In this document: positions 1 to 7,500 of the stretch, in pieces
How the letters are laid out: each line of letters begins with the position of its first letter
How positions within the stretch are numbered: position 1 is the first letter of the stretch
Assembly: GCA_021850085.1 (NCBI GenBank)
Contig: JAJZRZ010000039.1
Location: 1-10,368, forward strand
DNA length: 10,368 nt
Source of the DNA: Actinomycetes bacterium
GTDB taxonomy: Bacteria; Actinomycetota; Coriobacteriia; Anaerosomatales; Anaerosomataceae
Direction: 5' to 3'
The notes under the pieces: model-generated
Told to the model about the DNA's origin: nothing
Databases searched by the model: none
Seen by the model: only the letters and a program-made list of their open reading frames with translations
Position numbers and translations under genes: made by a program

Positions 1-2094
1 GGCACCGTCTTCTCCCAGACCACCCAGGCCGAGTTCGCCACCAACACGCTGTTCCAGACGAGCACGGCCCTCGTGCCGGGCTCGGTTGTGCTGGCGCAGC
101 AGTCGGCGAACGTCTACTTCACCACAGGGACGATCACCACCGCAGATATCGCAACACCCGGGCGCCCCACCGCGTGGGGCACGCTCAGCTGGACCGAGGT
201 CGAGCCGCTGAACACGGCGCTGTCGGTGACCGTGCAGGGCTGGAACGGCACGAGCTGGGTGACCCTCGTCACGGGTGCGACGAGCCCGGTGAGCCTGAGC
301 GGTTATTCTGCGGCCACGTTCACGCGGCTGCGGCTCGTGGGCAACCTGACCACATCGGATGTGGCGAGCACGCCGCGCCTGGACGACTGGATGGTGACCG
401 GGAACTGGGACGATTTCGAGAGTGGATACTATCTCGGCATGACATGGGTGTCTCAAAGCTCGCTCACCTGCGCGAGCTGCCACAACGTGCACTACGCGCA
501 ACGCGGCTCGACCACCGCGGCGTGGGACATGGCGCGCGTCTCCTCGCCTTCCAACACGAAGCTCTCCTACACCGGAACCACGACCGCGCTTTGTCTGGAA
601 TGCCATGACGGGGCCCCCCCCACCACCTGGGCGAACAACGCCACCACCATCGTGCCGTACAGCGTGGGCTTCCGGGTCTTCGGTGCGGGACAGGCGCCCT
701 TCTTCACGGGCTGGAACAAGAAGACGGCGTCAGGCGCCGAGTTCGTGAACAGCGCGCACGCCACCACCACCGGCCAGAGGGCGCAGTGCAAGAACTGCCA
801 CGACCCCCACGCCTCGAACTTCCCGCGTCTGACCGCCTGGACCGCTCCGGCCGGGACCGAGATAGTGGGCGCCTGGACACCGAACCCGGGAGTGCGGGCC
901 AACGAGACCGCGAGCCTCTCGCAGGAGCAGAACCTGTGCTACCAGTGCCATGGCAGCGCCACCGTGGGCAGGACGGCGACGGGTGCGGACGATCTGGCGA
1001 CACCGTTCGCAGCGCTCTACCGCCATCCGGTCGAGCGGACCGGCGGGGTCAACTACCCCACGACGCACAGCAGCGAAGAGACCGGCGGGGCGCTCGGGGC
1101 CACGAACCGCCACGCCGAGTGCGTGGACTGTCACGACCCGCACGCCGCGCGAAGCGGCCTCCACACGCAGGGCAACTCCGCGGCGGGTCCCGCGCTGCAA
1201 GGCGCCGTTGGGATCAAGCCGGGTTCGTGGCCCGCGAACTGGACCGCCGTCCCGGCCTCGGCCTGGCAGCCCGAGCGGATGACCGGCGAGACCACGGACT
1301 TCGAGGCGTACCTGTGCTTCAAGTGCCACAGCAGCTACTCCGGTCAGCCGTTCACGGTGACGAGCGGGTCGGGCACCTACACCTCGACCGACATGGCCCT
1401 GGAGTTCAACCCGTCCAACCAAAGCGAGCACAACGTCCTCGGCCAGCGCATCGTGATGGAGACCGCGTTCACAGTGGGCGGAAACAGCTACTCGTGGTCC
1501 AAGCCCACGAACGAGGGTGACTGGCTGACGGCGGCATGGATCGGCCGTGGCGGCGCGAACGCCATGATGACCTGCACGGACTGCCACTCCAACACCACCG
1601 CGTCGGCCAAGGGGCCGCACGGCTCGACCGCGCGATGGCTGATCGATCCCGCCTACCCGGTCTCGTACAACCGCTCGGGCGGAGGAGAGAGCAACACGCC
1701 TCAGCTGAGCAACAACTCTCCCACCGGGATGAGCCTGACGCGCGGCGGCACGGCGGCGGCCGGCATCATCTGCGAGAAGTGCCACGGGGTCCCCAACTTG
1801 GACGTGGTCAATAGAGTCCATAACGATCACAACGACCGCGGCATCGAGGGCGCGTACTGCCGTCACTGCCATGTGGGCATCCCCCACGGGTGGAAGCGGC
1901 CGCGACTGATCGGCTACACGACGGACCCCGAGCCTTACCGGACGTGGGGGACGTCGTCGGGGCCGGGCACGGGCAACTACGGGACGGTGCAGATCGCCTT
2001 GAAGAACTACACGCCATCGGGCTGGCTGGAGTCCGACTGCTCTGCGGGATGCGCCACCGGCAGGCACCCCAACCAGGCGAACCCGTGGCCCTAG
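1..2094 (+). CDS. Secreted multihaem cytochrome c, C-terminal part (5' end outside window)
   Basis: The frame is open from base 1, so the GTG at 73 is not a convincing start and the protein begins upstream; 697 residues are visible. Roughly the first 135 residues are Ser/Thr/Gly-rich beta-strand sequence with alternating hydrophobics (around LSWTEVEP and FTRLRLVG), resembling the beta-sandwich modules found in large secreted cytochromes. Nine canonical c-haem sites (CXXCH) follow at visible residues 157, 198, 263, 313, 374, 439, 525, 591 and 620 (CASCH, CLECH, CKNCH, CYQCH, CVDCH, CFKCH, CTDCH, CEKCH, CRHCH). Two of them continue as CHDPH, and many extra His could serve as distal ligands. No transmembrane segment is visible. 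The last 20 residues hold a non-canonical CSAGC...H cluster. Such proteins are exported, haem-loaded in the extracytoplasmic space and carry electrons to extracellular acceptors or redox partners; that role is inferred. The next gene starts 47 bp later with no visible terminator between. Confidence 0.93.
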   Translation, partial: GTVFSQTTQAEFATNTLFQTSTALVPGSVVLAQQSANVYFTTGTITTADIATPGRPTAWGTLSWTEVEPLNTALSVTVQGWNGTSWVTLVTGATSPVSLSGYSAATFTRLRLVGNLTTSDVASTPRLDDWMVTGNWDDFESGYYLGMTWVSQSSLTCASCHNVHYAQRGSTTAAWDMARVSSPSNTKLSYTGTTTALCLECHDGAPPTTWANNATTIVPYSVGFRVFGAGQAPFFTGWNKKTASGAEFVNSAHATTTGQRAQCKNCHDPHASNFPRLTAWTAPAGTEIVGAWTPNPGVRANETASLSQEQNLCYQCHGSATVGRTATGADDLATPFAALYRHPVERTGGVNYPTTHSSEETGGALGATNRHAECVDCHDPHAARSGLHTQGNSAAGPALQGAVGIKPGSWPANWTAVPASAWQPERMTGETTDFEAYLCFKCHSSYSGQPFTVTSGSGTYTSTDMALEFNPSNQSEHNVLGQRIVMETAFTVGGNSYSWSKPTNEGDWLTAAWIGRGGANAMMTCTDCHSNTTASAKGPHGSTARWLIDPAYPVSYNRSGGGESNTPQLSNNSPTGMSLTRGGTAAAGIICEKCHGVPNLDVVNRVHNDHNDRGIEGAYCRHCHVGIPHGWKRPRLIGYTTDPEPYRTWGTSSGPGTGNYGTVQIALKNYTPSGWLESDCSAGCATGRHPNQANPWP

Positions 2095-2141
2095 GGGCTC
2101 CGGACATTCTTCAGCAGCTTGCGGCGCAGGAGGGGACTGCC

Positions 2142-3005
2142 ATGAACGTGAGCGTGATCACCGACAGCACGTCGTACATCCCGCGGCCACTTCGCGAGCG
2201 GTACAGCATCGGCGTGGTGAGCCTGTACTCGGAGCTCGAGGGTGTGACGTACCGGGACGACGCCGAGGACTACAGTGGCTTCTACGCGGCGCTGCGGGCA
2301 TCCGGGGCGTTCCCCACCACCTCGCAGCCGTCGGTGCAGGATATGGTCGATGTGATGCAGGAGCGGGTGTCCCGCGGAGACGCGGTCGTCGGCGTGTTCA
2401 TATCGCAGCTGATGAGCGGTACGTACTCCACCGCGCTGCTCGCGAGGGACATGGTCCGCGAAAGTCATCCTGAGGCCACGATCGAGATCGTGGACGGCAA
2501 GAGCAACTGCATGGAGCTGGGCTTCGCGGTGCTCGCCGCCGCCCGAAGCGCCCTCGAAGGCGGGAGCGTTGCCGATGTGGTGGCCGCCGCCGAGGAGATG
2601 ACCGGCAGGACACGGTTCCTGTTCACGCCGCTCACGCTCGAGTACCTGCGTCGTGGCGGCCGCATCGGCAACGCCTCAGCGCTGCTCGGCTCGCTCCTGC
2701 AGATCAAGCCGATCCTCACCGTCGTGGACGGCAGGACAGACACGTTCGCCAAGGTCCGTTCCGTCCAGAAGGCGTGGGACATGCTGGCCCAGACGTTCGC
2801 GGGCGACATCCGGGACAAGGGCGGTCTTGGCGAGGTCTACGTCCATCACATCGACGATCCCGAGGCGGGCGGCCGTTTTGCCGAGCGCATCGCTCAGGTG
2901 GCGGGCCGCCCGGTCGAGATCGTGCCCATCGGTCCGGCCATAGGCTCGCACGTCGGTCCGGGCACGGTGGCTGTCGCCTACTGCACCAACGGTCCCATCA
3001 GCTGA
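2142..3005 (+). CDS. DegV family fatty-acid-binding protein (FakB-like)
   Basis: The 287-residue product has the length of a full DegV protein. It opens with MNVSVITDSTSYIP, the usual first strand and ligand-side Asp-Ser-Thr. It then carries TTSQPS at residues 59-64, SGTYSTA at 92-98, a DGKSNCMELG segment at 118-127, RRGGRIG at 170-176 and a C-terminal IGPAIGSHVGPG loop. These correspond to the conserved segments lining the fatty-acid pocket in the family. Known FakB members present a bound fatty acid to the kinase FakA for phosphorylation before phospholipid synthesis; no FakA-like gene is in this window, so the partner is unknown. The protein should be cytoplasmic, since no signal peptide is seen. 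The ATG at 2142 was chosen because the strong Shine-Dalgarno AGGAGGGG ends a few bases upstream and family similarity starts right there, although the frame is open further upstream. It ends 15 bp from the stop of the convergent gene. Confidence 0.93.
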   Translation: MNVSVITDSTSYIPRPLRERYSIGVVSLYSELEGVTYRDDAEDYSGFYAALRASGAFPTTSQPSVQDMVDVMQERVSRGDAVVGVFISQLMSGTYSTALLARDMVRESHPEATIEIVDGKSNCMELGFAVLAAARSALEGGSVADVVAAAEEMTGRTRFLFTPLTLEYLRRGGRIGNASALLGSLLQIKPILTVVDGRTDTFAKVRSVQKAWDMLAQTFAGDIRDKGGLGEVYVHHIDDPEAGGRFAERIAQVAGRPVEIVPIGPAIGSHVGPGTVAVAYCTNGPIS

Positions 3006-3020
3006 TGTGCCTCGGCCCGA

Positions 3021-4349
3021 TCAGAGGCCGTGCTCCGCGCAGAAGCGGTCGAGGACCTCGGTGAAGCCGACGGTGTTATCACGCTCCCTGATCCGATAGG
3101 TGGCGCGGATCGAGGGTTTGCCGAGGTCGAGCAGCCTTCCCAGGTCCACTGGCGTCGCCACGAGCACGACATCGGCCGGGCAGGCCTGGACGCTGGCTTC
3201 AAGATCGGCAAGCTGCTGCGCCGAGTAGCCCATGGCCGGCATGACCTCGGTGAGGTGGGGGTACGACGCCAGTGTCTCGGCGATGCTCCCCGCGGCACAC
3301 GGCCTCGGGTCCACCAGCGCGGCTGCGCCCGCCTCCTTCGCGGCGATAGCGCCCGCGCCGTACGGCATGCCGCCATGGGTGACGGTGGGGCCGTCCTCGA
3401 TGACCAGGACGCGCTTACCCTTGAGGGCGTCGGCGTCGTACTCGATGGCCGAGTCCGTCTCGATCACGAGGGCATCCGGGTTATGCGTGCGGGCTGATTC
3501 CCGCACTGCGGCGACCATTTCGGGGTCAGCGCTGTCCACCTTGTTCACCACGAGGACATCCGCCCGCAAGAAGTTCGCCTCGCCGGGGTGGTAGGCACGC
3601 TCGTGTCCCGCACGGTGCGGGTCGAGCGCCACGATCTCGAGGTCGGGCTTGATGAAGGGCATATCGTTGTTGCCGCCGTCCCACACGATGACGTCGGCTT
3701 CCTTCTCGGCCTCGCGCAGGATCCTTTCGTAGTCCACGCCGGCCATCACCACGGCGCCCTCCTCGATGAGCGGCTCGTACTCCTCGCGCTCCTCGATGGT
3801 CGCGCCGAGCGCGTCGAGGTCCTCCAGTGAGGCGTATCGCTCGACCGCCATCCGCTCGAGATCGCGGTATGGCATCGGATGACGGATGTCCACCGCGCGG
3901 ATGCCGCGCTCGCGCAGGAGGCCGAACAGGTGGCGGCTGATGCCGCTCTTGCCCACGCCGGTGCGCACGGCACACACGGAGATGACCGGTTTGGCCGAGG
4001 CGATCATGGTGGGCTCGGCGCCCAGCAGCGTGAAGTCGGCCCCGGCGGCGATCACCGCCTGGGCATGGTGCATAACGTACTCGTGGCTGACGTCGCTGTA
4101 CGCGAAGACGACCTCGTCGATGCGTTCCTGCGCGATGAGGTCCAGCAGCCGGCTCTCCGGGAGGATCGGGATTCCGTCGGGGTAGCGCGGGCCGGCGAGC
4201 GCCGGCGGGAACGTCCGCGAGTCGATGCCCGGTATCTGAGTGGCCGTGAACGCCACCACACGCACGGTCTCGTCGTCTCGGTACCTGGTCAGGAAATCGT
4301 GGAAATCCCGGCCCGCTGCTCCCATGATCACAATGCGTCTCTCGGACAT
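3021..4349 (-). CDS. Cyclic 2,3-diphosphoglycerate synthetase-family P-loop NTPase (COG2403)
   Basis: The start used here gives 442 residues, close to the roughly 450 expected for the family. The N-terminus RRIVIMGAAGRDFHDF looks like a Rossmann-type nucleotide loop. A second NTPase domain has a P-loop TGVGKS at residues 130-135, a Walker-B-like VIVWDGGNND around 220-229, an NKVD G4-type motif at 269-272, and the family-typical EDGPTVTHGGMPYGAG at 318-333. Archaeal members make cyclic 2,3-diphosphoglycerate from 2,3-diphosphoglycerate with ATP; bacterial homologues are often annotated only as predicted GTPases, so the substrate here is uncertain. The ATG at 4349 is preferred because family similarity begins there and a GGGG purine run lies about 7 bases upstream; the frame stays open for another 64 codons but that stretch looks non-coding. 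The gene is convergent with the DegV gene and divergent from the NYN gene. Confidence 0.85.
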   Translation of the reverse strand: MSERRIVIMGAAGRDFHDFLTRYRDDETVRVVAFTATQIPGIDSRTFPPALAGPRYPDGIPILPESRLLDLIAQERIDEVVFAYSDVSHEYVMHHAQAVIAAGADFTLLGAEPTMIASAKPVISVCAVRTGVGKSGISRHLFGLLRERGIRAVDIRHPMPYRDLERMAVERYASLEDLDALGATIEEREEYEPLIEEGAVVMAGVDYERILREAEKEADVIVWDGGNNDMPFIKPDLEIVALDPHRAGHERAYHPGEANFLRADVLVVNKVDSADPEMVAAVRESARTHNPDALVIETDSAIEYDADALKGKRVLVIEDGPTVTHGGMPYGAGAIAAKEAGAAALVDPRPCAAGSIAETLASYPHLTEVMPAMGYSAQQLADLEASVQACPADVVLVATPVDLGRLLDLGKPSIRATYRIRERDNTVGFTEVLDRFCAEHGL

Positions 4350-4624
4350 CGCGACCCCAATCGCTCTATACACAACCGTCGTATGACTATGCAGAAGCGG
4401 GCCGAGTCGACGGCGGGAGACCTGGCCCCTATGAGCGTAACGCATCCGGTCGGCACTGCAAACCTGATTCATTCCTGTGTGTCCGGGAGGGCGGCTCCGA
4501 TTCGCGGCGCAGCCGCTGTGGGCGGGTCTGCCGTCCGTCACCGGGTCTTCGCATCGGCCCCCGGCCCCGGATGTGGCATGATTGCCGGGGGGAACGAATC
4601 ACCCGACGGAAGGGTGCACGCACC
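4350..4624. other. Divergent intergenic region
   Basis: This 275-bp gap lies between two divergently transcribed genes and should contain both promoters. I could not assign convincing -35/-10 pairs. The notable structure is a perfect 8-bp GC inverted repeat, CCCCCGGC at 4558-4565 and GCCGGGGG at 4584-4591 with an 18-base loop, ending 33 bp before the NYN start codon. A GGAAGGG Shine-Dalgarno-like run is at 4608-4614. Open frames crossing the gap show no recognisable protein. Confidence 0.6.
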
Positions 4625-5434
4625 ATGGCGGAAGAAGAACACTCGCTCGCGGTCCTGATCGACTTCGAGAACCTCGCGCTGGGGATGGAGCGGCCGGCGG
4701 GTCGCACACCTGGTCGCGGAACGCGCGCCCCGGCCGCAGGGTCGGCCAACCACGCGTTCGACATCAAGCTGGTGCTAGAGCGGCTGGTGGAGAAGGGCAA
4801 GGTCATCGTCAAGCGCGCGTACGCGGACTGGGGCCGCTTCAACCAGTACCGCGAGGTCATGCATGATTCCGGCATCCAGATGATGGAGATCCCGGAACGC
4901 GGCAAGACCGGCAAGAATCATGCGGACATCCAGCTGTGCGTGGATGCGATGGACCTGTGTTACAGCAAAGAGCACATCGACACGTTCGTGATCGTCTCGG
5001 GAGACTCGGACTTCACGCCGCTCGTGAGCAAGCTCAAGGAGAATGGCAAGGCCGTCATCGGCCTCGGCATCAAGGACTCGACGAGCGACCTGCTCGCCAG
5101 CAGCTGCGACGAGTTCATCTACTACGAGGACATCGTCCGCGGACCGGCCGTCCCCGCCGTCCCGGTGGCGGCGATACCCAAGGCGAAGCGCCCGGCGATG
5201 CAGCTGATGATCGAGTCCGTGCAGGCGCTGCAGCGGGAGAACAAAGACGTCATGCTCGCCTCCATGGTCAAGGACACCATGCGGCGCAAGCAGCCGCAGT
5301 TCTCCGAGACCAGCTACGGGTACCGCTCGTTCTCGGACTTCCTGCAAGACGCGGAGCGGCTCGGGCTCATCAGCCTGCGGCTGGACCAGCGTTCGGGGAC
5401 CTGGGTGATCGCGGGGTTCGCGGAAAAGCGATGA
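4625..5434 (+). CDS. NYN (PIN-like) domain protein with C-terminal LOTUS/OST-HTH domain
   Basis: The 269-residue product has an N-terminal NYN domain, the LabA/Limkain-type branch of the PIN fold. Visible acidic and polar positions are LIDFEN with Asp13 and Asn16, KNHADIQLCVDAMD with Asp101 and Asp106, and SGDSDF at 125-130 with Asp127 and Asp129; these match the metal-binding set of NYN nucleases. After a Pro/Ala linker (about 172-188), residues 190-265 resemble a LOTUS/OST-HTH domain, known to bind RNA or RNA structures. The expected role is RNA processing or decay in the cytoplasm, but the target is unknown. A Gly/Pro/Arg/Ala-rich insertion at about residues 21-43 sits between the first strand and helix. 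The ATG at 4625 follows GGAAGGG (10-base gap) and gives MAEEEHSLAVLIDFEN, the normal family start. Its stop overlaps the next start in ATGA, so the two are probably one translationally coupled operon. Confidence 0.88.
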   Translation: MAEEEHSLAVLIDFENLALGMERPAGRTPGRGTRAPAAGSANHAFDIKLVLERLVEKGKVIVKRAYADWGRFNQYREVMHDSGIQMMEIPERGKTGKNHADIQLCVDAMDLCYSKEHIDTFVIVSGDSDFTPLVSKLKENGKAVIGLGIKDSTSDLLASSCDEFIYYEDIVRGPAVPAVPVAAIPKAKRPAMQLMIESVQALQRENKDVMLASMVKDTMRRKQPQFSETSYGYRSFSDFLQDAERLGLISLRLDQRSGTWVIAGFAEKR

Positions 5435-6735
5435 GGATCGCGCTGTTCACTGACACTTATCTCCCCGAGGTCAACGGTGCGGTCACGAGTATCGACGCGC
5501 ACACGCGCGTTCTCGGAGAGCGCGGCCACGAGATGCTCATCATCTGCCCGAAGTACCGCAAGCCGATCCTGCATGTGGTGCCCAACGTCACGATCCACCG
5601 TTACCGGAGCTTCAGCCTAACCAGCAACCGGGCGACGAGGCTCGCGCTGCCCTCGATGGCGTCGGTGGCAGCCCGGCTCAACCGGTTCGACCCCGACGTG
5701 GTCCATATACATACGCCGTTGTCCATCGGCGTCATCGGGCTTGCGACAGCGCGGATGATGCGGCTGCCGGTCGTTCAGACCTACCACACCTTCATCCCTG
5801 ACTTCATGCAGTACGTGGAGCTGCACCGTTTGCTCAGGCTCGACGACCTGCAGGACAGGGTCCTGAACTCGATCGTCTTTGAGAAGATGTTCGAATCCGG
5901 CCTCTTCCACGGGCTCGCCCGCCTCGAGCAGGGCGGCCGCAAGGCGGTGGAGGAGATCGGCGCGGTCGCCCGCTCGGCGCTGGGCGGGCTTGCCGTCGAG
6001 GAACGCGAGGAGCTCTCCGCGCGGCTCGCCTGGCAGTTCACCCGCACCATCTACAACCGCTCGGACCTCGTGCTGACACCATCGCGCACGCTCAGGCGCG
6101 AGCTGGAGTCCCACGGTGTGACCGTCCCGGTGGAGTACCTCAGCAACGGACTCGACATCTCGCTCGTGACGCCCAAGCTCTCGTACGCGTCCACCGGCCG
6201 GCTGCTCCACGCCGGCAGGCTCGGCCATGAGAAGAACGTCGACGTGGTGATCCGGGCCTTCGCCCGGGTGTCCGAGCGGCTGCCCGGGCATACCCTCGAC
6301 ATCGTCGGCGACGGGCCGGCGCGGCCGGGGCTGCAGCGGCTTGCGTCCTCGCTTGGGATCGCCGAGAGAGTGCACATGCGGGGGTTCATGGATCGCGCGG
6401 ATCTCGCGCGAGCCTACCGCGAGTACGACGCGTTCATCACAGCCAGCACGATCGAGACGCAGGGGATCGTGCTGCTGGAGGCGATGGCTGCGGGATTGCC
6501 CATCGTCGGCGTCGACGCGCTCGCGGTTCCCGAGATCGTGCACGATGGCCGATCGGGCGTGATCGTTCCTCCCGGCGATGAGGGAGCGCTGGCCGACGCA
6601 CTCGTGCGGCTGCTATCCGATGAGGTCCTGCGCTCCGGGATGGGCGCAGCAGGACGCGAGGACGTGATTCCGCATTCGCTTCCGGTCGTGGTGGACCGGC
6701 TCGAGGAGATCTATCGGCGGCTGCTCGTTGACTAG
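5431..6735 (+). CDS. GT4-family glycosyltransferase (group 1)
   Basis: The 434-residue product is a GT-B fold transferase. It begins with MRIALFTDTYLPEVNGAV, the acceptor-side signature shared by lipid and sugar transferases such as diacylglycerol glucosyltransferases and PimB/MgtA-like enzymes. HIHTPLSIG (93-100) and TYHTF (117-121) follow. The donor domain has HAGRLGHEKNV (260-270), IVGDGP (291-296), and the EX7E motif from Glu342 to Glu350 in ETQGIVLLE, then AMAAGLPIVG. It would transfer a sugar from a nucleotide-sugar to a lipid or glycan at the inner membrane face; donor and acceptor cannot be read from sequence. The stretch between TYHTF and the NRSDLVLTPS segment (about residues 125-208) is longer than in many relatives and looks helical and charged. 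The start is fixed by the ATGA overlap with the upstream NYN gene. The stop shares four bases with that of the convergent ferredoxin gene. Confidence 0.9.
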   Translation: MRIALFTDTYLPEVNGAVTSIDAHTRVLGERGHEMLIICPKYRKPILHVVPNVTIHRYRSFSLTSNRATRLALPSMASVAARLNRFDPDVVHIHTPLSIGVIGLATARMMRLPVVQTYHTFIPDFMQYVELHRLLRLDDLQDRVLNSIVFEKMFESGLFHGLARLEQGGRKAVEEIGAVARSALGGLAVEEREELSARLAWQFTRTIYNRSDLVLTPSRTLRRELESHGVTVPVEYLSNGLDISLVTPKLSYASTGRLLHAGRLGHEKNVDVVIRAFARVSERLPGHTLDIVGDGPARPGLQRLASSLGIAERVHMRGFMDRADLARAYREYDAFITASTIETQGIVLLEAMAAGLPIVGVDALAVPEIVHDGRSGVIVPPGDEGALADALVRLLSDEVLRSGMGAAGREDVIPHSLPVVVDRLEEIYRRLLVD

Positions 6736-6926
6736 CCGGGGGTGACGGTTATCGCCGCTGTGGGGCACATCTCGGCCGCTTCATGGATGTCCTCGTAGGT
6801 CTCGTGAGGCGGCTCAGCGCTGATGACGTGTGCGATGCCGTCCTCCCCGAGCCGGAAGACCTCCGGGCAAGTATCCTCGCACAGACCGCACCCTATGCAC
6901 AGATCCCGGTCGACGACCGCTTTCAT
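6732..6926 (-). CDS. Small single-cluster [4Fe-4S] ferredoxin
   Basis: The 64-residue protein is the size of monocluster ferredoxins of the Thermotoga/Desulfovibrio type. Ligands are visible as Cys10, Cys13 and Cys16 in CIGCGLCEDTCPEVF plus Cys54 in MCPTAAI. Cys20 (in DTCP) is an additional cysteine; in several relatives it forms a disulfide with a mid-chain cysteine, and no such partner is present here. It would carry low-potential electrons in the cytoplasm between oxidoreductases; the partner is not indicated by neighbours. The start is well supported by AAGGAGG at 6933-6939 on the plus-strand numbering, 6 bases before the ATG. It lies 67 bp downstream of the GNAT gene on the same strand, so co-transcription is possible, but a private Shine-Dalgarno and the gap leave that open. 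Its TAG stop falls in the CTAG shared with the glycosyltransferase. Confidence 0.95.
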   Translation of the reverse strand: MKAVVDRDLCIGCGLCEDTCPEVFRLGEDGIAHVISAEPPHETYEDIHEAAEMCPTAAITVTPG

Positions 6927-6993
6927 GGATGCGCCTCCTTCAATCCGGCTCGCATGAAGCGACCCTCACTGCGAGTGTCCCCCGAACCGCTTC

Positions 6994-7500
6994 CTACGAC
7001 ACGCAGGGCTCGTCGCCGACGATGAACTCCCATGTGACGACGTCGAGCCATCTGCCGAACTTGCACCCCACTTCACGGAGCGTGCCGGTCTCGGTGAAGC
7101 CGAGCGAGCGCATCATCGCCAGGCTGGCGGCGTTCTCGGTGCAGATCCGCGCCAGGACCGCGTGCAGCCCCGCGCGCGCCGCGGCTTGGAGAAGCGCCAC
7201 AGACACGGCTCGTCCGACGCCCCTCATCTGGTATCCCTCCTCCACGTACACCGAGACCTCGGCGGTTCGCGCATAAGCCACGCGCTCGGAGTACGGAGAC
7301 AGGGCGCCCCAGCCGAGGATCGCGGCATCCTCCTCGGCTACGAGCACGGGGTGCTGAGGCAGGCGCTGCGCGAGCCAGCGATGGCGGTCCTCGATGCTCT
7401 TGGGCTCCACATCGAAGCTGGCGGTGGAGTTGAGCACTGCGGAATTGTAGATGGCGGTGATCGCCGGTATGTCTTCAGGGGTCGCCGGCCTGATGAGCAT
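6994..7500 (-). CDS. GNAT-family N-acetyltransferase, phosphinothricin acetyltransferase-like
   Basis: The 168-residue product has normal length for the Pat/MddA subgroup of GNAT enzymes. It starts MLIRPATPEDIPAITAIYN, typical of the family, followed by STASFDVEPKSIEDRHRWL with the conserved Trp, and GWGALSPYSERVAY. The acetyl-CoA pyrophosphate loop is QMRGVG at residues 91-96, on the strand ending SVYVEEGY. C-terminal ENAASLAMMRSLGF (around 122-135) and GRWLDVVTWEF complete the fold. Relatives acetylate the amino group of small amino-acid-like substrates such as phosphinothricin or methionine sulfone/sulfoximine; a true substrate cannot be told from sequence. It is cytoplasmic. The ATG at 7500 is chosen because an AAAGAGG Shine-Dalgarno lies just upstream and all family similarity begins there, although the frame is open much further upstream across neighbouring genes. 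Confidence 0.92.
   Translation of the reverse strand: MLIRPATPEDIPAITAIYNSAVLNSTASFDVEPKSIEDRHRWLAQRLPQHPVLVAEEDAAILGWGALSPYSERVAYARTAEVSVYVEEGYQMRGVGRAVSVALLQAAARAGLHAVLARICTENAASLAMMRSLGFTETGTLREVGCKFGRWLDVVTWEFIVGDEPCVS

Noticed and set aside
730..2067. Long open frame (445 codons) on the minus strand opposite the cytochrome gene
   Set aside because: It is Arg/Val/Ala-rich with no recognisable domain, lies fully antisense to nine in-frame CXXCH motifs, and is expected from high GC content.
3009..3030. Possible bidirectional terminator between the DegV and COG2403 genes
   Set aside because: Only 5-bp alternative stems (GCCTC/GAGGC or CGGCC/GGCCG) and no T-run on either strand.
4365..4370. 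TATAGA as -10 box for the COG2403 gene (minus strand)
   Set aside because: It would leave a leader under 10 bases with no room for the ribosome binding site, and no -35 match lies at the right distance.
6930..6993. GAAGCG/CGCTTC inverted repeat between the GNAT and ferredoxin genes as a terminator
   Set aside because: Only 6 bp with a 26-base loop and no T-run after it.
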